A DNA stretch of 64,000 nt from Batkoa obscura (GCA_030770535.1 JASVEC010000011.1:372001-436000), one strand, 5' to 3'. Shown: positions 1 to 12,346, counted from the first letter of the stretch. Program-made: numbers and translations. Notes: generated by a model from the letters alone, not told the origin.

Positions 1-1838
1 AACTTCTTTCAACTGTTATTATTAGCCTCATGTTGAAGTTTATTTCATATTTTACTTTATTATCAAATTCAACTAAATTAAATTAAAACAATAAAATATA
101 TTAAAAGACTCTCTTAAACAATCAAAATAAAATAGTGATAACAATGACCCTTAATTTTAATTGGTAGTTTGTATTTTTTTTTTGATCAAGTGATGTCATC
201 TCTTATTATTTATTAATTTCTTTCTACTAATTAAATTTCCTTAAATTTTATTAGCTTTAATTAGTGATGGAAAATTAAATTATTATTTAATAGAACATTT
301 TAATGATTTTATTTAATATTTATTTATGATATTAAAGTAGTCTAAATATCTAAAAAAATTGTTAGAAGTTTTAAGAATTGATTAATTTTCATTATATGCT
401 ATGAAATGATTATAGTGATATTTATATCATTTAGTAAATTATATTAAATTATATTAAATTATATTAAATAAACCAAATACCCAATAATGAACACCTTAAT
501 TAATTACTTTCATTTTTGCCAAGATATTAACTATTATTCTATATTTAGGCTTTATTCGAAACAGTAATAGATAGAATACTTTTTAATAATCTTTTTTTAT
601 TTTTTTATTTTATTTATTTATTAAATTCTATTTTAATACTAATAGTACATTTATTATTTATCATACTATATTTAACCAAGTATAGTTTAGGAATTATTTT
701 TTTTAAGTTTTATTTTTGTTTAAAAAATTTAAAAATTGTTATCTTAATTCTATTAACTATCAATTAATTAATAAACAAGTTTTTATATATAAAAAATTGA
801 TTTTAAATATTCAATTCCAGTTAAGTATTAATATCAATTTACTGTTAGTAGTTATTGAATTAACTTAGTTGAGTTAAATATTTTTTTAGTTAAATAGTAA
901 TAGTAATAGTAATAGTAATAGTAATAGTAATAGTAATATAATTTAATTATTGAGATATTATTTCTTTTAAATTTCTTAATAATTATAAATGCAAATAAAA
1001 TTTATTCCTTTTTTTAATAAAAAACTTTAGATTATTTTAATCTCACCTTATCAATCTTAGCTATTAAAAAATAACTAAAGTTAAATATTCTGATTTCATT
1101 TTACTTTATAAAAAAAGAAAAAGAAAACATTGAATATTTCATTCATAAATTCTTATTATGTTCGCTAAAATTATTTAAAAAAAGATAATTATCATATCCT
1201 CTTTTATTTTCTTATCAATTTTAATAAGGGTAATAAAAATAACCTTAATGTTTGAATTTAATTTAATTTTAAAATAAATTAAGCTTGAAAATAATGGCTC
1301 AAAATGTTTGAAAATAATAAAATTATTACTTTTTTTTACTAATAAAATACCGCTAACTTTTAATATCTTTTTATTATTTTTATTATTTTTATTTAACTTT
1401 CTTTTTTGAACATCACTGCTTGTAAGTTGAAATGCTTAATGAAATAATTGATATTTTTATTATGCTTTTTATTTTTAAACCTCACCACTTATCAAGTTGA
1501 AATATAAAAAAAAGAATAATAAAATTTACCACATAAATTAATAAATAAAATAAAGTGAATAAAAAGTAACTTAAATATATGCCCATAAAGTTTCATTGAT
1601 TTTTTGGGCAAAGAAATTAATTTTAATAAACTTAGATTTTCAATTGAACTGAAATTCAATTTATTAATTTACAGTAATAATTTTCAATAAAATTCTTTTT
1701 ATCTTGAGATTCAATCCAAAAATTAATAATAAAAATAAAATTGAAAATTTCCTTATAATAATTTAACATAATATTTTTTACTTTCATATTTCTGACTCAA
1801 TTAAAATCTTTCTTAAACTTATCTTCTTCCCATTGTTC
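1..1838. other. Intergenic, AT-rich, no gene seen
   Basis: No open frame, RNA gene or transposon end is supportable here. The only distinct structure is a TAGTAA hexamer microsatellite near 894-942. The stretch lies downstream of the BAR-SH3 gene. Confidence 0.6.
894..942. repeat. (TAGTAA)n microsatellite
   Basis: About eight uninterrupted TAGTAA-type units in an intergenic region. Likely a polymorphic simple repeat with no coding role. Confidence 0.9.
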
Positions 1839-2212
1839 TTAAATCAATTCAACATAATTAGCTAAAGAATACAATATAGTTAATATTTATCCTGTAATAA
1901 TAAAAATCAATTTTTTTTATTACCTGGAAATATACCAATTTTACTTTTTAATTTACCTGTCCACCAATCTTCATTACTATTAGTTTTTTTAATAACATCA
2001 ATAATATCTCCTTCCATAAATTCCAAATCACCTACTTCTTGAGCTTTATAATCATAAAGTGCTCTAGCTTTAGGTAATTTAGGTGCGGGTGGTGGTGGTG
2101 CTTTTCTTAATATAGGTGAAGTTGGTGCACTTAAATTATAAGCTGGTGGAGGTTGTAAATTAACTGGATTAGATACAGATCGTTGATGAGATAATGATTT
2201 TGGTACTAATAA

Positions 2213-2258
<46 letters not shown>

Positions 2259-3585
2259 GAAGCTGTTGTAGAGATAGACCCAAATCGATTACGATGACCA
2301 CTTAAATTATTATCCTTTTCATTATTAATTGATAACCTACTATTTGATTCTTCGGATTTTGCTTTTAATCGATCCATAAAATTAGAACTTGCTTTACGAC
2401 CAATAGAATTAGACAAGAAATCAATTTTAGTAAATAAATGTTCATAGTTTTGTTTTTTTAATTCAAAACCTTGTATTGGACTTGTATTCCAATTTAATTG
2501 ATTTAATGTATTTAATTGACTCATAGATTCAAAATAAATACTACTAACTTGATGTTGTATTTGAAAACTTATTATAAATATTGGATATAAAAATTCATTT
2601 TTTAAATCAAATAATTTAGGTAAATCATTTAATAATATTTCATTAATTTGACTATATTCTTGATCTGCTATTTGTGTTAATTGTTCATACTATTAAAATA
2701 AGATTAATAAATTAATATAATAATAATAATATTACTATTATTGTTTACCTTATATAATTTCTTTTCATCTGAAACATCCCTATTAACTTTACTATTTAAT
2801 TTAGTAACTACTTCACTATGTCGATTTAAATCAACTAATTTATGAGCTCTTTTTAAAATCAATTTACGAATACTTCTCAAATTTGATACAACTTCAGTAG
2901 TTGGTTTAATTACTCTATCATCTAATTGATACTAATAGAAAAGAGATTAACAAAAAAATTATATTATATTAATAAAATTATATTAATAAAATTATATTAT
3001 TATTTTATCAACTTACTAATAAATCTGAAACAGTAACTTTAATACTTGTTGAAGTTTCTAAATATAATAAAATAGCTCTTTTAAATTCAGATTGAATATT
3101 AGCTTTATCATTATCACCAATGGTTTCATATAATGATGAAAATAATACTGAAATTTCATATTGATGATTTAAAAATGCTATATAAAAAACAATCTAATTA
3201 ATCATTGTATTAGCGGCATCAATATAAATTAATCTACCATTAGCACAGCTACGATATTGATTTAATTGACCTAAAAATAAATCAAAATCTTCCTCCATAC
3301 CACGTAATCGACTTTCATATAGCTCAAAGTCCTCACCTTGAGAAACACCACCTAAAAACAAAATACAAGTAAATAAAATAAATAAATAAATAAATAAAAC
3401 CGAGTGAATTCAATTAAAACTATAAATTTTCAATGTTGAATACCAATACTACCTTTTGATAACCCAACTTTGGACTTTAAATTATGAGGTAATCTATCGA
3501 CTGCTTTTTTAAATCCTTTCCTATTACAATTTATATTATTATTACTTATTATTATTTAATATAAACAATTAGTTTACCAACTCAT
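1839..3585 (-). CDS. BAR-SH3 domain protein (Rvs167/Hob1-like)
   Basis: Membrane-curvature and actin adaptor of the amphiphysin/Rvs167 type, acting in endocytosis at cortical actin patches (family knowledge). I deduce seven exons on the minus strand: 3578-3585, 3453-3520, 3238-3351, 3017-3177, 2749-2931, 1924-2689 and 1839-1861. They join in frame to 440 aa. The N-terminus MSWKGFKKAVDRLP closely resembles S. pombe Hob1 and starts the BAR domain (about residues 1-260). A low-complexity linker follows with a 15-residue Asn run encoded by a TTA/AAT repeat, then Pro-rich segments (PPPPAPKLP). The SH3 domain (ALYDY, DWWTG, GIFP) is at the end. The last exon is only 23 nt and restores the canonical FPANYVELI end; reading through instead gives a poor terminus, GNKKN. 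The 3178-3237 intron removes an apparent in-frame stop. The first exon has only 8 coding bases. Confidence 0.9.
2216..2258. repeat. (TTA)n trinucleotide repeat encoding polyasparagine
   Basis: Pure TTA repeat inside the large exon of the BAR-SH3 gene; on the coding strand it reads AAT and gives 15 consecutive Asn in the linker before the SH3 domain. It is in frame, so length changes by whole units would be tolerated. Confidence 0.95.
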
Positions 3586-4184
3586 CTTTTAATTATAAAC
3601 TTTAAAAAAAATATTTGGAACCTTAGTCCAATTATTTTTTCTTTTGAATGACTTCATTTCTAATAAAATAATTTTAATTGGCTTAAATAAACTTTGGTAA
3701 ACCTAAATTACTAATTAGAAAATCAAATTCTTTTATTACATATTTTATATTAATCGATTTTTTGTATATAAAATATAAATTTAAGTACATATTTAAAGAA
3801 ACAATATTATTATATGGTTATATAAGTTGATAAAAATTTATTAACAAAAACAATTTGTATTGTATTCTATTCAAAACATCAATAACTTGAACATTGTTCC
3901 ATTTTAGAAATTACCCAATTTAGTAAAAGTTCCTATAAAAGTTCCATTAAAAATTCACCATAAATGCTATTAAATTCCAGCTATCAAACTTGATTAGTTT
4001 TTCCAATAAATATAATAATATTCAAAATTTGTATATTATACTATTTTAAATAAATTATATATTATCGAGTGATAATTTAGAACACTAATGGGCATTCTCA
4101 TTGAATTTTAAAAAATAATTAATAGAATCTCAGTTTAATAATTTGTCTCGAATTTTTATTTAAAAAAAATCACTCAATCCAGTT
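3586..4184. other. Intergenic region between BAR-SH3 and QNS1
   Basis: Must hold the promoter of the BAR-SH3 gene and the 3' end of the NAD synthetase gene. I see no further gene, repeat or clear TATA element. Confidence 0.5.
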
Positions 4185-7124
4185 TCACATTTCCTTTTTC
4201 TCACTCTCTATCACTTTCTCACTTTCCGACTTTACTTTCTCCCCTTCTTCAAACTGTTTAACCACTTTATCAATCTTTTCAAATTGTGTATCAAACTTTG
4301 GATTATACAAAAAAGGCCTTAAATCAAACCTATGATCATCTGGGGAATATTGTTCCGCATGATAAGCTGGTGTCAAAGTGGTCATTTTATGTCGATTAAT
4401 TGCGTAATAAAAGAAAAATCGCTTTACTTTAATTGCAATCTCACTTAAGCTACATTGATCTCCCCATTCCGATATTAATTTTAAAAACATAGAGTAAGGC
4501 CCAAGTTTATCGATTTTTCGTAATTGACCAAAGATAGAAAGCTCATTATAAGTCATACCCATTTCAGCTTCATCAAGTTGTTCACCACACGAGAGATCTT
4601 CTCCTTCTTTAATTATCGTTGGGATTAATTCGGCACTGGGTTGAGCTTGTAAAAAGCTAAATAGAAAAAATTGATTGTTAATAAAAAAATTTCATTCAAC
4701 TTTTCTTTTTTGATTTTTTAAACTTACCTAGGTAACGAATCCAACTTTAAAGCTTGATGAGCATATTCTAAAAACATTCTTAAATCCAATTTAGAAATCG
4801 AACCAATTGGATTTAAGTCAGCTGAGGAACAATCATATTTGGTAAAATAACCACGTAAACTTTCATCTACATTAGCACTACCTAAAACTAACAACCCACC
4901 TACCTTACCTCGACACCATGGTAACAATTGGGCAAATAAATAGGATAATACCATTCGCATTCGTGCCTAAAATAGAAAAAAGTTAATGACTATAGCTGCA
5001 TTGGGTTATAATGGCTATTACTTGAATATTTTGTAAAGCCAAATTTTCTGCATTACTACCTCCATGTACTGAAAATTTTGGTGTGTTTCCAGTCACTAAA
5101 GTGAATAGTGTAAGAATACTACTGACTACATTATCCATGTTGAAATCTAAATGATAACTATATTTATATATATTAGCCTTGATTAATATTGTTATGGAGA
5201 TGAATGATATGGTATGATATGATATGATATAATTGAACAAAAATCTTACCTTCCTATTTCTTCGGCTAATTTAGCAGCTCTTCGTCGAGTTGCTGTACCA
5301 GAATGTACAGTTCCTATATAACCCGTGTGGAAAATGTGGCTATTGGAATTGATTACCAATTTAATATAAAAAAGAAAGTGTATAATAAAAAACTACTTAC
5401 TTAGCCAATTCTTTACCAGTTTCTGGTATACAACCAGTAATTCTTTTAACATCACTAATTACAATTTCATCTATAATAAAAAAAATTAAAAAAATTAAAT
5501 AAATATGCTTAATTAATTAAATTACAAATTAACTTACTTTTTTCTTTACATGCTTTAATTACCAAATCACACATAGATGCTACAATAACTGCTGTTGAAC
5601 AGGAATCTAATCCTCCACTTAATGGTAGAAAATACCCTAATTGATTAGATCGTCTTAAATAATCCCATAACCAACAAGCTGGGCCTAAACTAATAATAAT
5701 AATAATAGTAAATATATTAGTATATCTTTATCACCTCATAAAAACTTATTTACCTAATTTCTTCTGCTGGTGTATGATATCTTGGTAATTGAGGTTTACT
5801 AGGTCTTAAACCAGGTATTGGTTTATTAATTGATAATGCAAAATCGACCTTAATTCTTGGATATTTTTTAGTATTAGCTGCTTGTAATGATCTTGCTTTA
5901 AAACTTGTACGATAAGTACGAATAGCTTCTAAATCAACGGTAGCTATTAAAACTTCCTAGATTAAAATTAAGTTTAGTTACTCAGATGTTATTTGTATTT
6001 AGTTGTATGTTTTTTGTTTAGGGAGGAGAATTAAATAACTTACTACATCATCCAATGAAAATTGATTTCCTTGAATTAATAATTCCCCATTTAATGCGAT
6101 CATTGAACAGCCATCATAGTAAACTCGATCTCCATCACATCCTTTTTGATTAGCATAAAGGTAAGCACCACCGCTCTAAAAATATTAAACAAATTATCAA
6201 TCAATTTAAATATGTTAAATATATTTCCTATTATTTTTGTTATTATTACCTTTGTAGTAGCTCCTTTAACTAATTCAATTCTTTTATGTAATTTTCTTAA
6301 TTCATGATGAGAACCACTACCATTTGTAAATATTTCAATACCATCTAATCCCATGTGGATATGGGGACTATTATTTATATTAAAATATATTTATTTAATA
6401 ACAATAAGATTACCTATTAGGAGTAAATAATTCCTCACACATGTCCACTCCAATACAAGTATCTAAAGTAGAAATAACACCATCACCAAATGGAACTGTT
6501 TCCTATAAATAATAAATTTAAATAAAAAAAATCCTTCTCTTTACTTACTTGTCCTTTTAATTCTCTAATAATTCTAGGTAAATAATGATCTTCAATAAAA
6601 TGAGGTTGTAACCAAGGAGTAAACCATCTCATTTCTCTATAATTACCATCATTGGCTAACCATTGTTTGGGTCGAATTAACAATACTTGACTATTATAAA
6701 AAAATATTCGACAATTATAATTCACATTTTTATGTCGTATTGGCCTAAGTTAATAAATAAAAATTAATCCAAATTATTACTTTTATTAGTTAATTTATAC
6801 CTACATTCCTACATCAATTAAAATGTCGTAAAGTGATTCATCCGATAATAATTCATACAAAGATTCCCAAGCATGAAGATAAGTATCACTTTCTAAAAAA
6901 TGATCTTGACATCCATAGCCACTAATAATATTATTATATATTATATATTATATATACCAATATAAATAATATTCTTACGTTATTTCTAATTCTGGACCAA
7001 TTCTTAATTTTGCTCCTTTTTGTTTAGCTTCTATAATAGATTGTTTAATTCTTTTTAAATTGCCAGTAAAATCTAAGCTCCATTGATTTAATGAACATGT
7101 TGCTACAATAGCCAAATGACCCAT
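4185..7124 (-). CDS. QNS1: Glutamine-dependent NAD+ synthetase
   Basis: Makes NAD+ from nicotinic acid adenine dinucleotide, ATP and glutamine, the last step of de novo and Preiss-Handler NAD synthesis. Thirteen exons on the minus strand: 6979-7124, 6805-6921, 6549-6744, 6414-6502, 6250-6367, 6044-6175, 5754-5956, 5538-5689, 5401-5470, 5250-5339, 5022-5157, 4728-4966, 4185-4656. They join in frame to 719 aa, against about 714 in yeast. The N-terminal nitrilase-type glutaminase domain has all three catalytic residues at family positions: Glu45 (GPELEITGYG), Lys114 ([10 protein letters not shown]) and Cys175 ([11 protein letters not shown]). The C-terminal synthetase domain has the ATP pyrophosphatase P-loop LSGGLDS (residues 357-363) and the block [15 protein letters not shown]. 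Phase is kept at every junction, so this is an intact gene. The C-terminal 25 residues are a charged Glu/Lys-rich tail. It is the most intron-rich gene of the window. Confidence 0.97.
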
Positions 7125-7784
7125 TACAATATATAGAATTAATAGTTGATAACAATAGAGAGAATGGATCTTTTTTAAATTGTGATTTCAAATTTTCAAA
7201 TTTGAAATTTCGACAATTGATTGAATTAGATTCGTTAATTGGTCAAAATGATAAAAAGTGACTATTAAATTTTTTTGATATTTTTTAGGGAAATTGAAAT
7301 TGAAATTGAAATTGAAAATATTCGAAATTTATAAATGGAGAGAATATTGATTATATATAAGACTATTGAGTTTTGTTTTTATTTTAATAATAATATAATA
7401 CATTTAAAATTATACTAGCAATTACTATTGAATTACTATGACAAGTTTATTATTTAATAGTTAACATTTGAACATTTAACATAGTTATTAATATTCTATT
7501 ATTTATTTCTTTATCAAAAAGCTAATGTTATTATAATAATATAAATAGTAACGATAGAGTTTATCATTGAATATATATGTGAAATAGAATAAGATTTAAC
7601 ATGTACAACATAAACAATTGATACTTTTATAATATAATATAATATAATATAATATAATATAACATGATAAAAATAAGATTAAATATAAAATAAAAACAAT
7701 AACTGCTCATTTTGTAAATCACTAATTTATCTATTAATCAAATTTTATAAATGTTCAACATTTACAATATTATTAATCAAAACT
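7125..7784. other. Intergenic with simple repeats
   Basis: Contains a short GAAATT repeat near 7289-7317 and a TATAA pentamer repeat near 7629-7663, next to the start of QNS1 and the 3' end of the DPBB relic. No gene seen. Confidence 0.6.
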
Positions 7785-8476
7785 TTATTCATCAAATATA
7801 AATTCAATATCAATTCGAGTATTTCTAATGCCACTAATTTTTGGTAATTTTCGATAGATTAAATTATTTTCATTATCTCCTTCCTCTTCTAATTTAGCAT
7901 TGCGAAGCCCCAATTTAATAGCTTTATCATCCTTATCTTTATGACCGCCCTCAATATCATTGCTTCTCATATCTTTAATCTCCGCGAATGACTTTGATTG
8001 GATATGGACATTAATCACAACATTCCCATCATTATCAACTTCATCTTTAACTCTCTCTTTCATTCCACGGTTATTATACTTCCTTTCATTCCTCATTTCA
8101 CCCCCCACATTACATTTCTTATCATTTACTTTCTCCCATTTCACTTGAAATTTCGATTCATCTCCATCAACTAATTTTCGAAACACTTTCTCACTCATCT
8201 TAATACTGCTCTCTGCTTTCCCTACAGCCCTCACATACACTAATTTACCATTATTGTTAGTTACTTCAAAACAAGAATTACATTCTTGAGAAGTTAAATT
8301 GAATATTAAAGCCACAAAACTTGGGTTATAACGGGATAAACTATGATGGCAGAAATCAGTCGGTAATGAAGTTTCCAAGAGATTGAGAAGGGAGATGGAT
8401 CCAATGTGTTAGGGGCTATGGATAAAGTGGAGATCGTGGAAAGTAGGAAAGTTAATAAAATTAATTTTAGGCTCAT
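7785..8476 (-). pseudogene. Divergent secreted DPBB-family gene, frameshifted
   Basis: Fourth, distant member of the DPBB family found at 41-51 kb. The ATG at 8476 opens a signal peptide (MSLKLILLTFLLSTIS) that runs to WKLHY; the family continuation (LPTDFCHHSLSRYNPS, then CNSCFEV, VYVRAVGK, VKWEKV..C) lies in another frame from about 8355. There is no GT donor between, so an intron does not explain it; a one-step frameshift does. The downstream frame is open for 197 codons to 7785 and keeps the Cys-x-x-Cys pair, the VKWEKV strand and a charged tail with the YRK motif typical of the array. Either a recent pseudogene or a sequencing error; a shortened intracellular product starting at METSLPTDF is less likely. 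Confidence 0.65.
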
Positions 8477-8606
8477 TGGTTTTTATTTATATATCAAAGT
8501 TGGACGTTATTCGCAGGATAAGAATATATTGAGTGATAGAGGCTTTGAAAGTGTTTTTATATTCATTCAATTGTTGATTTATGTGTATTTACTGATTACA
8601 GCTTAA

Positions 8607-9260
8607 ATTCCATACAATTAATTGATTCATTCTATTTTTAATTATATTTCAAAATTCATTGTACTTTTTAGATCTATTTCCATTAATTTGAGTATAATTA
8701 GTAACAAGCATATATTCAAATTGGTTATGGTATCATTGATGAGTGAAAGAAACAAATTGATATATTTAAAATGAAAATGCCAGTTGTTAAAATCTCAACA
8801 TAGTTGGAAATCCGTTGCCTATAGTTAATCCTAGATTGTTGAAATAGGTTGTACTTAATATTCGAAAAAAGGTTAGTTGTATTAAATCAATAAATGAAGA
8901 TCAATTTCAGTAATTTTTAAGTATTAAAGTCTATTTTTTTATAATGATTTTAACAACTAAAGTTTGGTAATACAAGGAGTTAATTAAGAAAATTTAATTT
9001 TATTAGATTGATATTTTTATCAACTTTTTGCTTTCCTATAAATGACTTTCAGTCAGAATATATGCTAATTAAATTATTAGCTCAATTTTCAAAATTGCAT
9101 AATTTTTAAAAAGTTAAGTCAAAAATTAATACAATGTTGACTTTTATTTTTTGATAAAATTTCAATGTATTAATACTTTAATTTTGTAATTGATTTTATT
9201 ATATAAAATAAATAAAATGGATTTAAATAATAATAATAATAAAAATTGAATTTTATTTTT
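8607..9260. other. Intergenic, AT-rich
   Basis: Region upstream of the DPBB relic. A 66-codon plus-strand frame at 8406-8606 overlaps that relic and shows no domain or signal. Nothing else supported. Confidence 0.5.
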
Positions 9261-9740
9261 TGTGAAAGGGTACTCAGTGGTAGGAGTTAAAAGCAGTTCT
9301 TGCTTGATTAACTTGCCTTGAGTCGAACAGTTTTAGTTTATGTAACTAAGATAGACTTAAATTAATAGGAATTATACATAATAAGCTACGAATTATGTAA
9401 AACAAATAGAATAGAAGATACTACTGTAAAATCTATGTAAGATGTTGTCAGAAAAACTTAGTGACTTTATTAATAGTACGATATCAGGGAGCAATTCAAT
9501 TAAAAAAGCCTCGAGTTATCATGTTGAAGAATCTCTTTTATACTCCAACTGGGTGGCTATATATAAGGAACATTGTAGCAGTTATTCCTTATTATAGTCG
9601 CCAAGTATCGACATTAAAATGTGGACAGTAAATTCTTCGCGATCAGGTGGTAGAAATTCTCACAGTAAATCTATATAAGGAACTCTGAATTGATTATTAT
9701 GTTATAATCAATCATAGAGCTGATGAACCGATATTTCACA
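9261..9740 (+). mobile_element. Solo LTR-like repeat L1 (TGTGAAA family)
   Basis: 480-bp repeat running from TGTGAAA to TTTCACA, with matches to nine other copies here. The TG...CA ends, size and absence of coding sequence fit a solo LTR. It abuts the end of TE-A copy 2. No target duplication visible. Fossil; moderately diverged from its relatives. Confidence 0.65.
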
Positions 9741-10219
9741 TAGGGATGTCTGAATTAATTTAGTTTTTTATTAAAAAGCAAAAGTACTCAACACACTTTT
9801 AAATCATTTTATTATAATATATATTATAAATCAACAAAATTTTTACTAAATTTAATAAAAATTACTGTATTAGTAAAAGTCTTATCAATGTAGCTTATAT
9901 ATTGATATTAATTAAAATTGTAATATAAATAAATAAATATTTTTGTAAAGCTTTGTTAAAATTTTTTTATTACTGACTGTTTTATAGCTAATATTCCAAA
10001 TTTGCCATTAAATAAGTAAATAAATAGTTTTAATATTATAATTACATCATTAATATATTACTAAGTTAACAAATAGCTGTATAAAAAGGAGTGGTTAGCC
10101 TCAAAGCTATAACTAGCCATTTTTATGTAATATAGGCAATATAATAATAGTTTTTATTTATTATTATAATTACTTGCTTTTTAACTATTTACTAACTTAG
10201 CTATTAATAATTTAAGTAA

Positions 10220-10802
10220 TATGAAAGTTGGTATTTAATGGCCAAAGTTAAAAGCAGTTTTTGCTTAATTAACTGGCTGTGAGTCAAAAAAATCTTAGTT
10301 TATATAACTAAGATAAGCTTAAATTTATAAAAATAATACATAATAAGCAATAAACTATATAAAACAAATAAAATAAAAGATATTACTGTAAAATTTATAT
10401 AGGGATGTATTTTTGTGTTAGAATTTTACTAACGATTTTTCTGCTCAAATAGCGCTTAAAAGATGGAAAAAGTGATGAAGCCAAAAAAAACACCCCCATA
10501 TAAAATACTATAAAACTTAATAGCTTTATTAAAAATACAATATCAGGAAATAATTTAATTAAAAAGCTTCCAGTTATTATATTAAAAACTCTACTTTATA
10601 TTTTAATTAGGTGGGTGTATATATGAAACATGATAACATTTATAATTTATTATTGTAGTTGTCAAATATAGATATTAAAATAAAAAAATAATGTTTTTTC
10701 CAATTGGGTAGTAGAGATTTTTATAGCAAATAAAAATAAAAAACTTTAATTGTACCACATGAACCATAATTAATTATAAAGCTGATAAAGCAATATTTCG
10801 TA
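10220..10802 (+). mobile_element. Solo LTR-like repeat L2, strongly decayed
   Basis: Degenerate plus-strand member of the TGTGAAA family (starts TATGAAAGTTGG) sitting within TE-A copy 2 and itself carrying a MITE at 10401-10497. The most diverged LTR copy in the window, hence probably the oldest. Confidence 0.6.
10401..10497. mobile_element. TE-A-type MITE M1
   Basis: 97-bp element with termini AGGGATGT and ACCCCC flanked on both sides by ATAT, a 4-base target duplication. Internal block TAGCGCTTAAAAGATGG is shared with all copies. Inserted into LTR L2. Confidence 0.85.
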
Positions 10803-10924
10803 CTGGATTTTTATAATTACTTGATATATACTTAAAAAATGTTGGCCTAGCTATTGGTTTATTTTTAAAATTATTAAAATATTTACTATATATCATCTTC
10901 TTACTTTTATTTAATATAATATAT

Positions 10925-11524
10925 AAGGGTGTTTTTTTAGCTTTATTACTTTTTTTATCTTTTAAGTGCTATCTAAGCAGAAAAATTCTTAATAAAATTC
11001 TTAAATATAAAAAAACATCTGTGAAATATTGCTTTATCAGCTCTCAGATTAATTATAAAATAATAAGCATTGAACTTGTTTACAAAACTAGTTGTAGTCT
11101 TGTAATCAATTTAACCATGAACCATGTGGTATAATCAATCCAGAGTTCCTTGTTTTGATTTGTTGTGAGGATTTCTAATTTCATATTGCAAAGAATGATA
11201 TCCTCTCGTTTTGATATCCGTACTTGTTGAAGTATAGAAGAGATTCTTCAACATGATAACTCGAGGCTTTTTTAATTGAATTGCTCCCTGATATCGTACT
11301 ATTAATAAAGTCACTAAGTTTTTCTGACAACATCTTACATAGATTTTACAGTAGTATCTTCTATTCTATTTGTTTTACATAATTCGTAGCTTATTATGTA
11401 TAATTCCTATTAATTTAAGTCTATCTTAGTTACATAAACTAAAACTGTTCGACTCAAGGCAAGTTAATCAAGCAAGAACTGCTTTTAACTCCAACCATTG
11501 AGTACCAAACTTTCACACATCCCT
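10925..11524. mobile_element. TE-A-type MITE M2, split by LTR L3
   Basis: Left part 10925-11019 and right terminus 11518-11524 belong to one ~100-bp MITE; the solo LTR L3 interrupts its right end. ATAT flanks both outer ends. The MITE itself lies in the transposase remnant of TE-A copy 2. Confidence 0.8.
11020..11517 (-). mobile_element. Solo LTR-like repeat L3
   Basis: 498-bp, full-length minus-strand member of the TGTGAAA family. CATC directly precedes (11016-11019) and follows (11518-11521) it, an exact 4-base target duplication inside MITE M2. It is close in sequence to L1 and looks among the youngest copies. Confidence 0.75.
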
Positions 11525-11528
11525 ATAT

Positions 11529-11627
11529 GAGGATGTATTTTTTTTGTTTAAGAATTTTACTAACAATCTTTCCGCTCAAATAACGCTTAAAAATGGAAAA
11601 AATAATGAAACCAAAAAAAACACCCCC
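11529..11627. mobile_element. TE-A-type MITE M3
   Basis: 99-bp element with termini GAGGATGT and CACCCCC, flanked by ATAT on both sides; the left ATAT is shared with the right flank of M2. Typical core TCCGCTCAAATAACGC. Confidence 0.85.
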
Positions 11628-11948
11628 ATATATTACTTAATAAATGTTTATTATCATTATTTTTTTTATTAAATCTTGATAAGATAGTTGAGTTAATAAA
11701 TATTATATAATAATTTTTATTTGCTCATTTTTATTTTTATTTTCATGTTTTTAATAATAGGTTATAATATTGGTACTTTATTGTTACTAATTATTCAAAA
11801 ATAATTATATTATTTTTACTTATGTTAAATTCAAAACTTTTATATTTATCAAAAAAATATACTGGAATTATAATTAATAATAATGCTACTTGTTAGTTTC
11901 TGTTTCCTATTTCCTTTAAAGCATTAATTATATATATTGCTTGATTAA

Positions 11949-11949
11949 G

Positions 11950-12013
<64 letters not shown>
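11949..12013. repeat. (TTA)n microsatellite
   Basis: About 21 TTA units within TE-A copy 2. The equivalent place in copy 1b (near 18370-18410) is a run of A-rich codons, so the array expanded after the copy decayed. Confidence 0.9.
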
Positions 12014-12015
<2 letters not shown>

Positions 12016-12247
12016 AAATTTTATAAACTCTGGGTTATTATAAATAATTATTAAAATTAAAACAAATTATAATGTTCATATAATGTGCTTTTCTTTATTA
12101 TATTAAAATTTTTAAAAATTCCATTTTGAAGTTTAGTTATAAAAGCTTGAATTTTGTTTTTATTCTAATAAAAAATAAAGTCGAATAATTATATAATTAT
12201 ATATCATATATCTATTAAACATTTAATAAAAATAATATAAAACATAT

Positions 12248-12346
12248 ATGGATGTTTTTTTTGGTTTCATTGCTTTTTCCATTTTTTAAGCGCTATTTGA
12301 GCGGAAAGATTGTTAGTAAAATTCTTAAACAAGAAAACTCATCCCT
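12248..12346. mobile_element. TE-A-type MITE M4
   Basis: About 99 bp, termini ATGGATGT and CATCCCT with ATAT on the left and GTAT on the right. Sits at the 5' edge of TE-A copy 2, where the transposon's own left terminus is missing. Confidence 0.75.

Larger units (their letters stand above)
9741..12247 (-). mobile_element. TE-A DNA transposon copy 2, decayed and nested
   Basis: Minus-strand copy of the element at 17610-20927. From its 5' side: leader (about 12247-12030), start of the transposase region including the (TTA)n expansion, transposase N-terminal part (about 12013-11628), interruption by MITEs and an LTR, more N-terminal part (10920-10803), another LTR, then the 3' subterminal sequence and a degenerate right terminus (AGGGATGTCTGAATTAATTT) at 9742. 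The C-terminal half of the transposase is missing. Substitutions and stops are abundant, so this is an old copy. Confidence 0.75.

Noticed and set aside
3178-3237. Apparent in-frame TAG in the BAR domain, first read as alternative codon use (TAG as Gln)
   Set aside because: A 60-base intron with GTAGATT donor, a GCTAAT branch-like site and TTTATATAG acceptor removes it and keeps the frame, so the standard code suffices.
9261-9740. TGTGAAA repeats considered as DNA-transposon MITEs because of the 7-bp inverted ends
   Set aside because: Lengths of 460-500 bp, TG...CA ends and 4-5-base duplications fit solo LTRs better, and they share no sequence with TE-A. Not fully excluded, since no full-length element is in the window.
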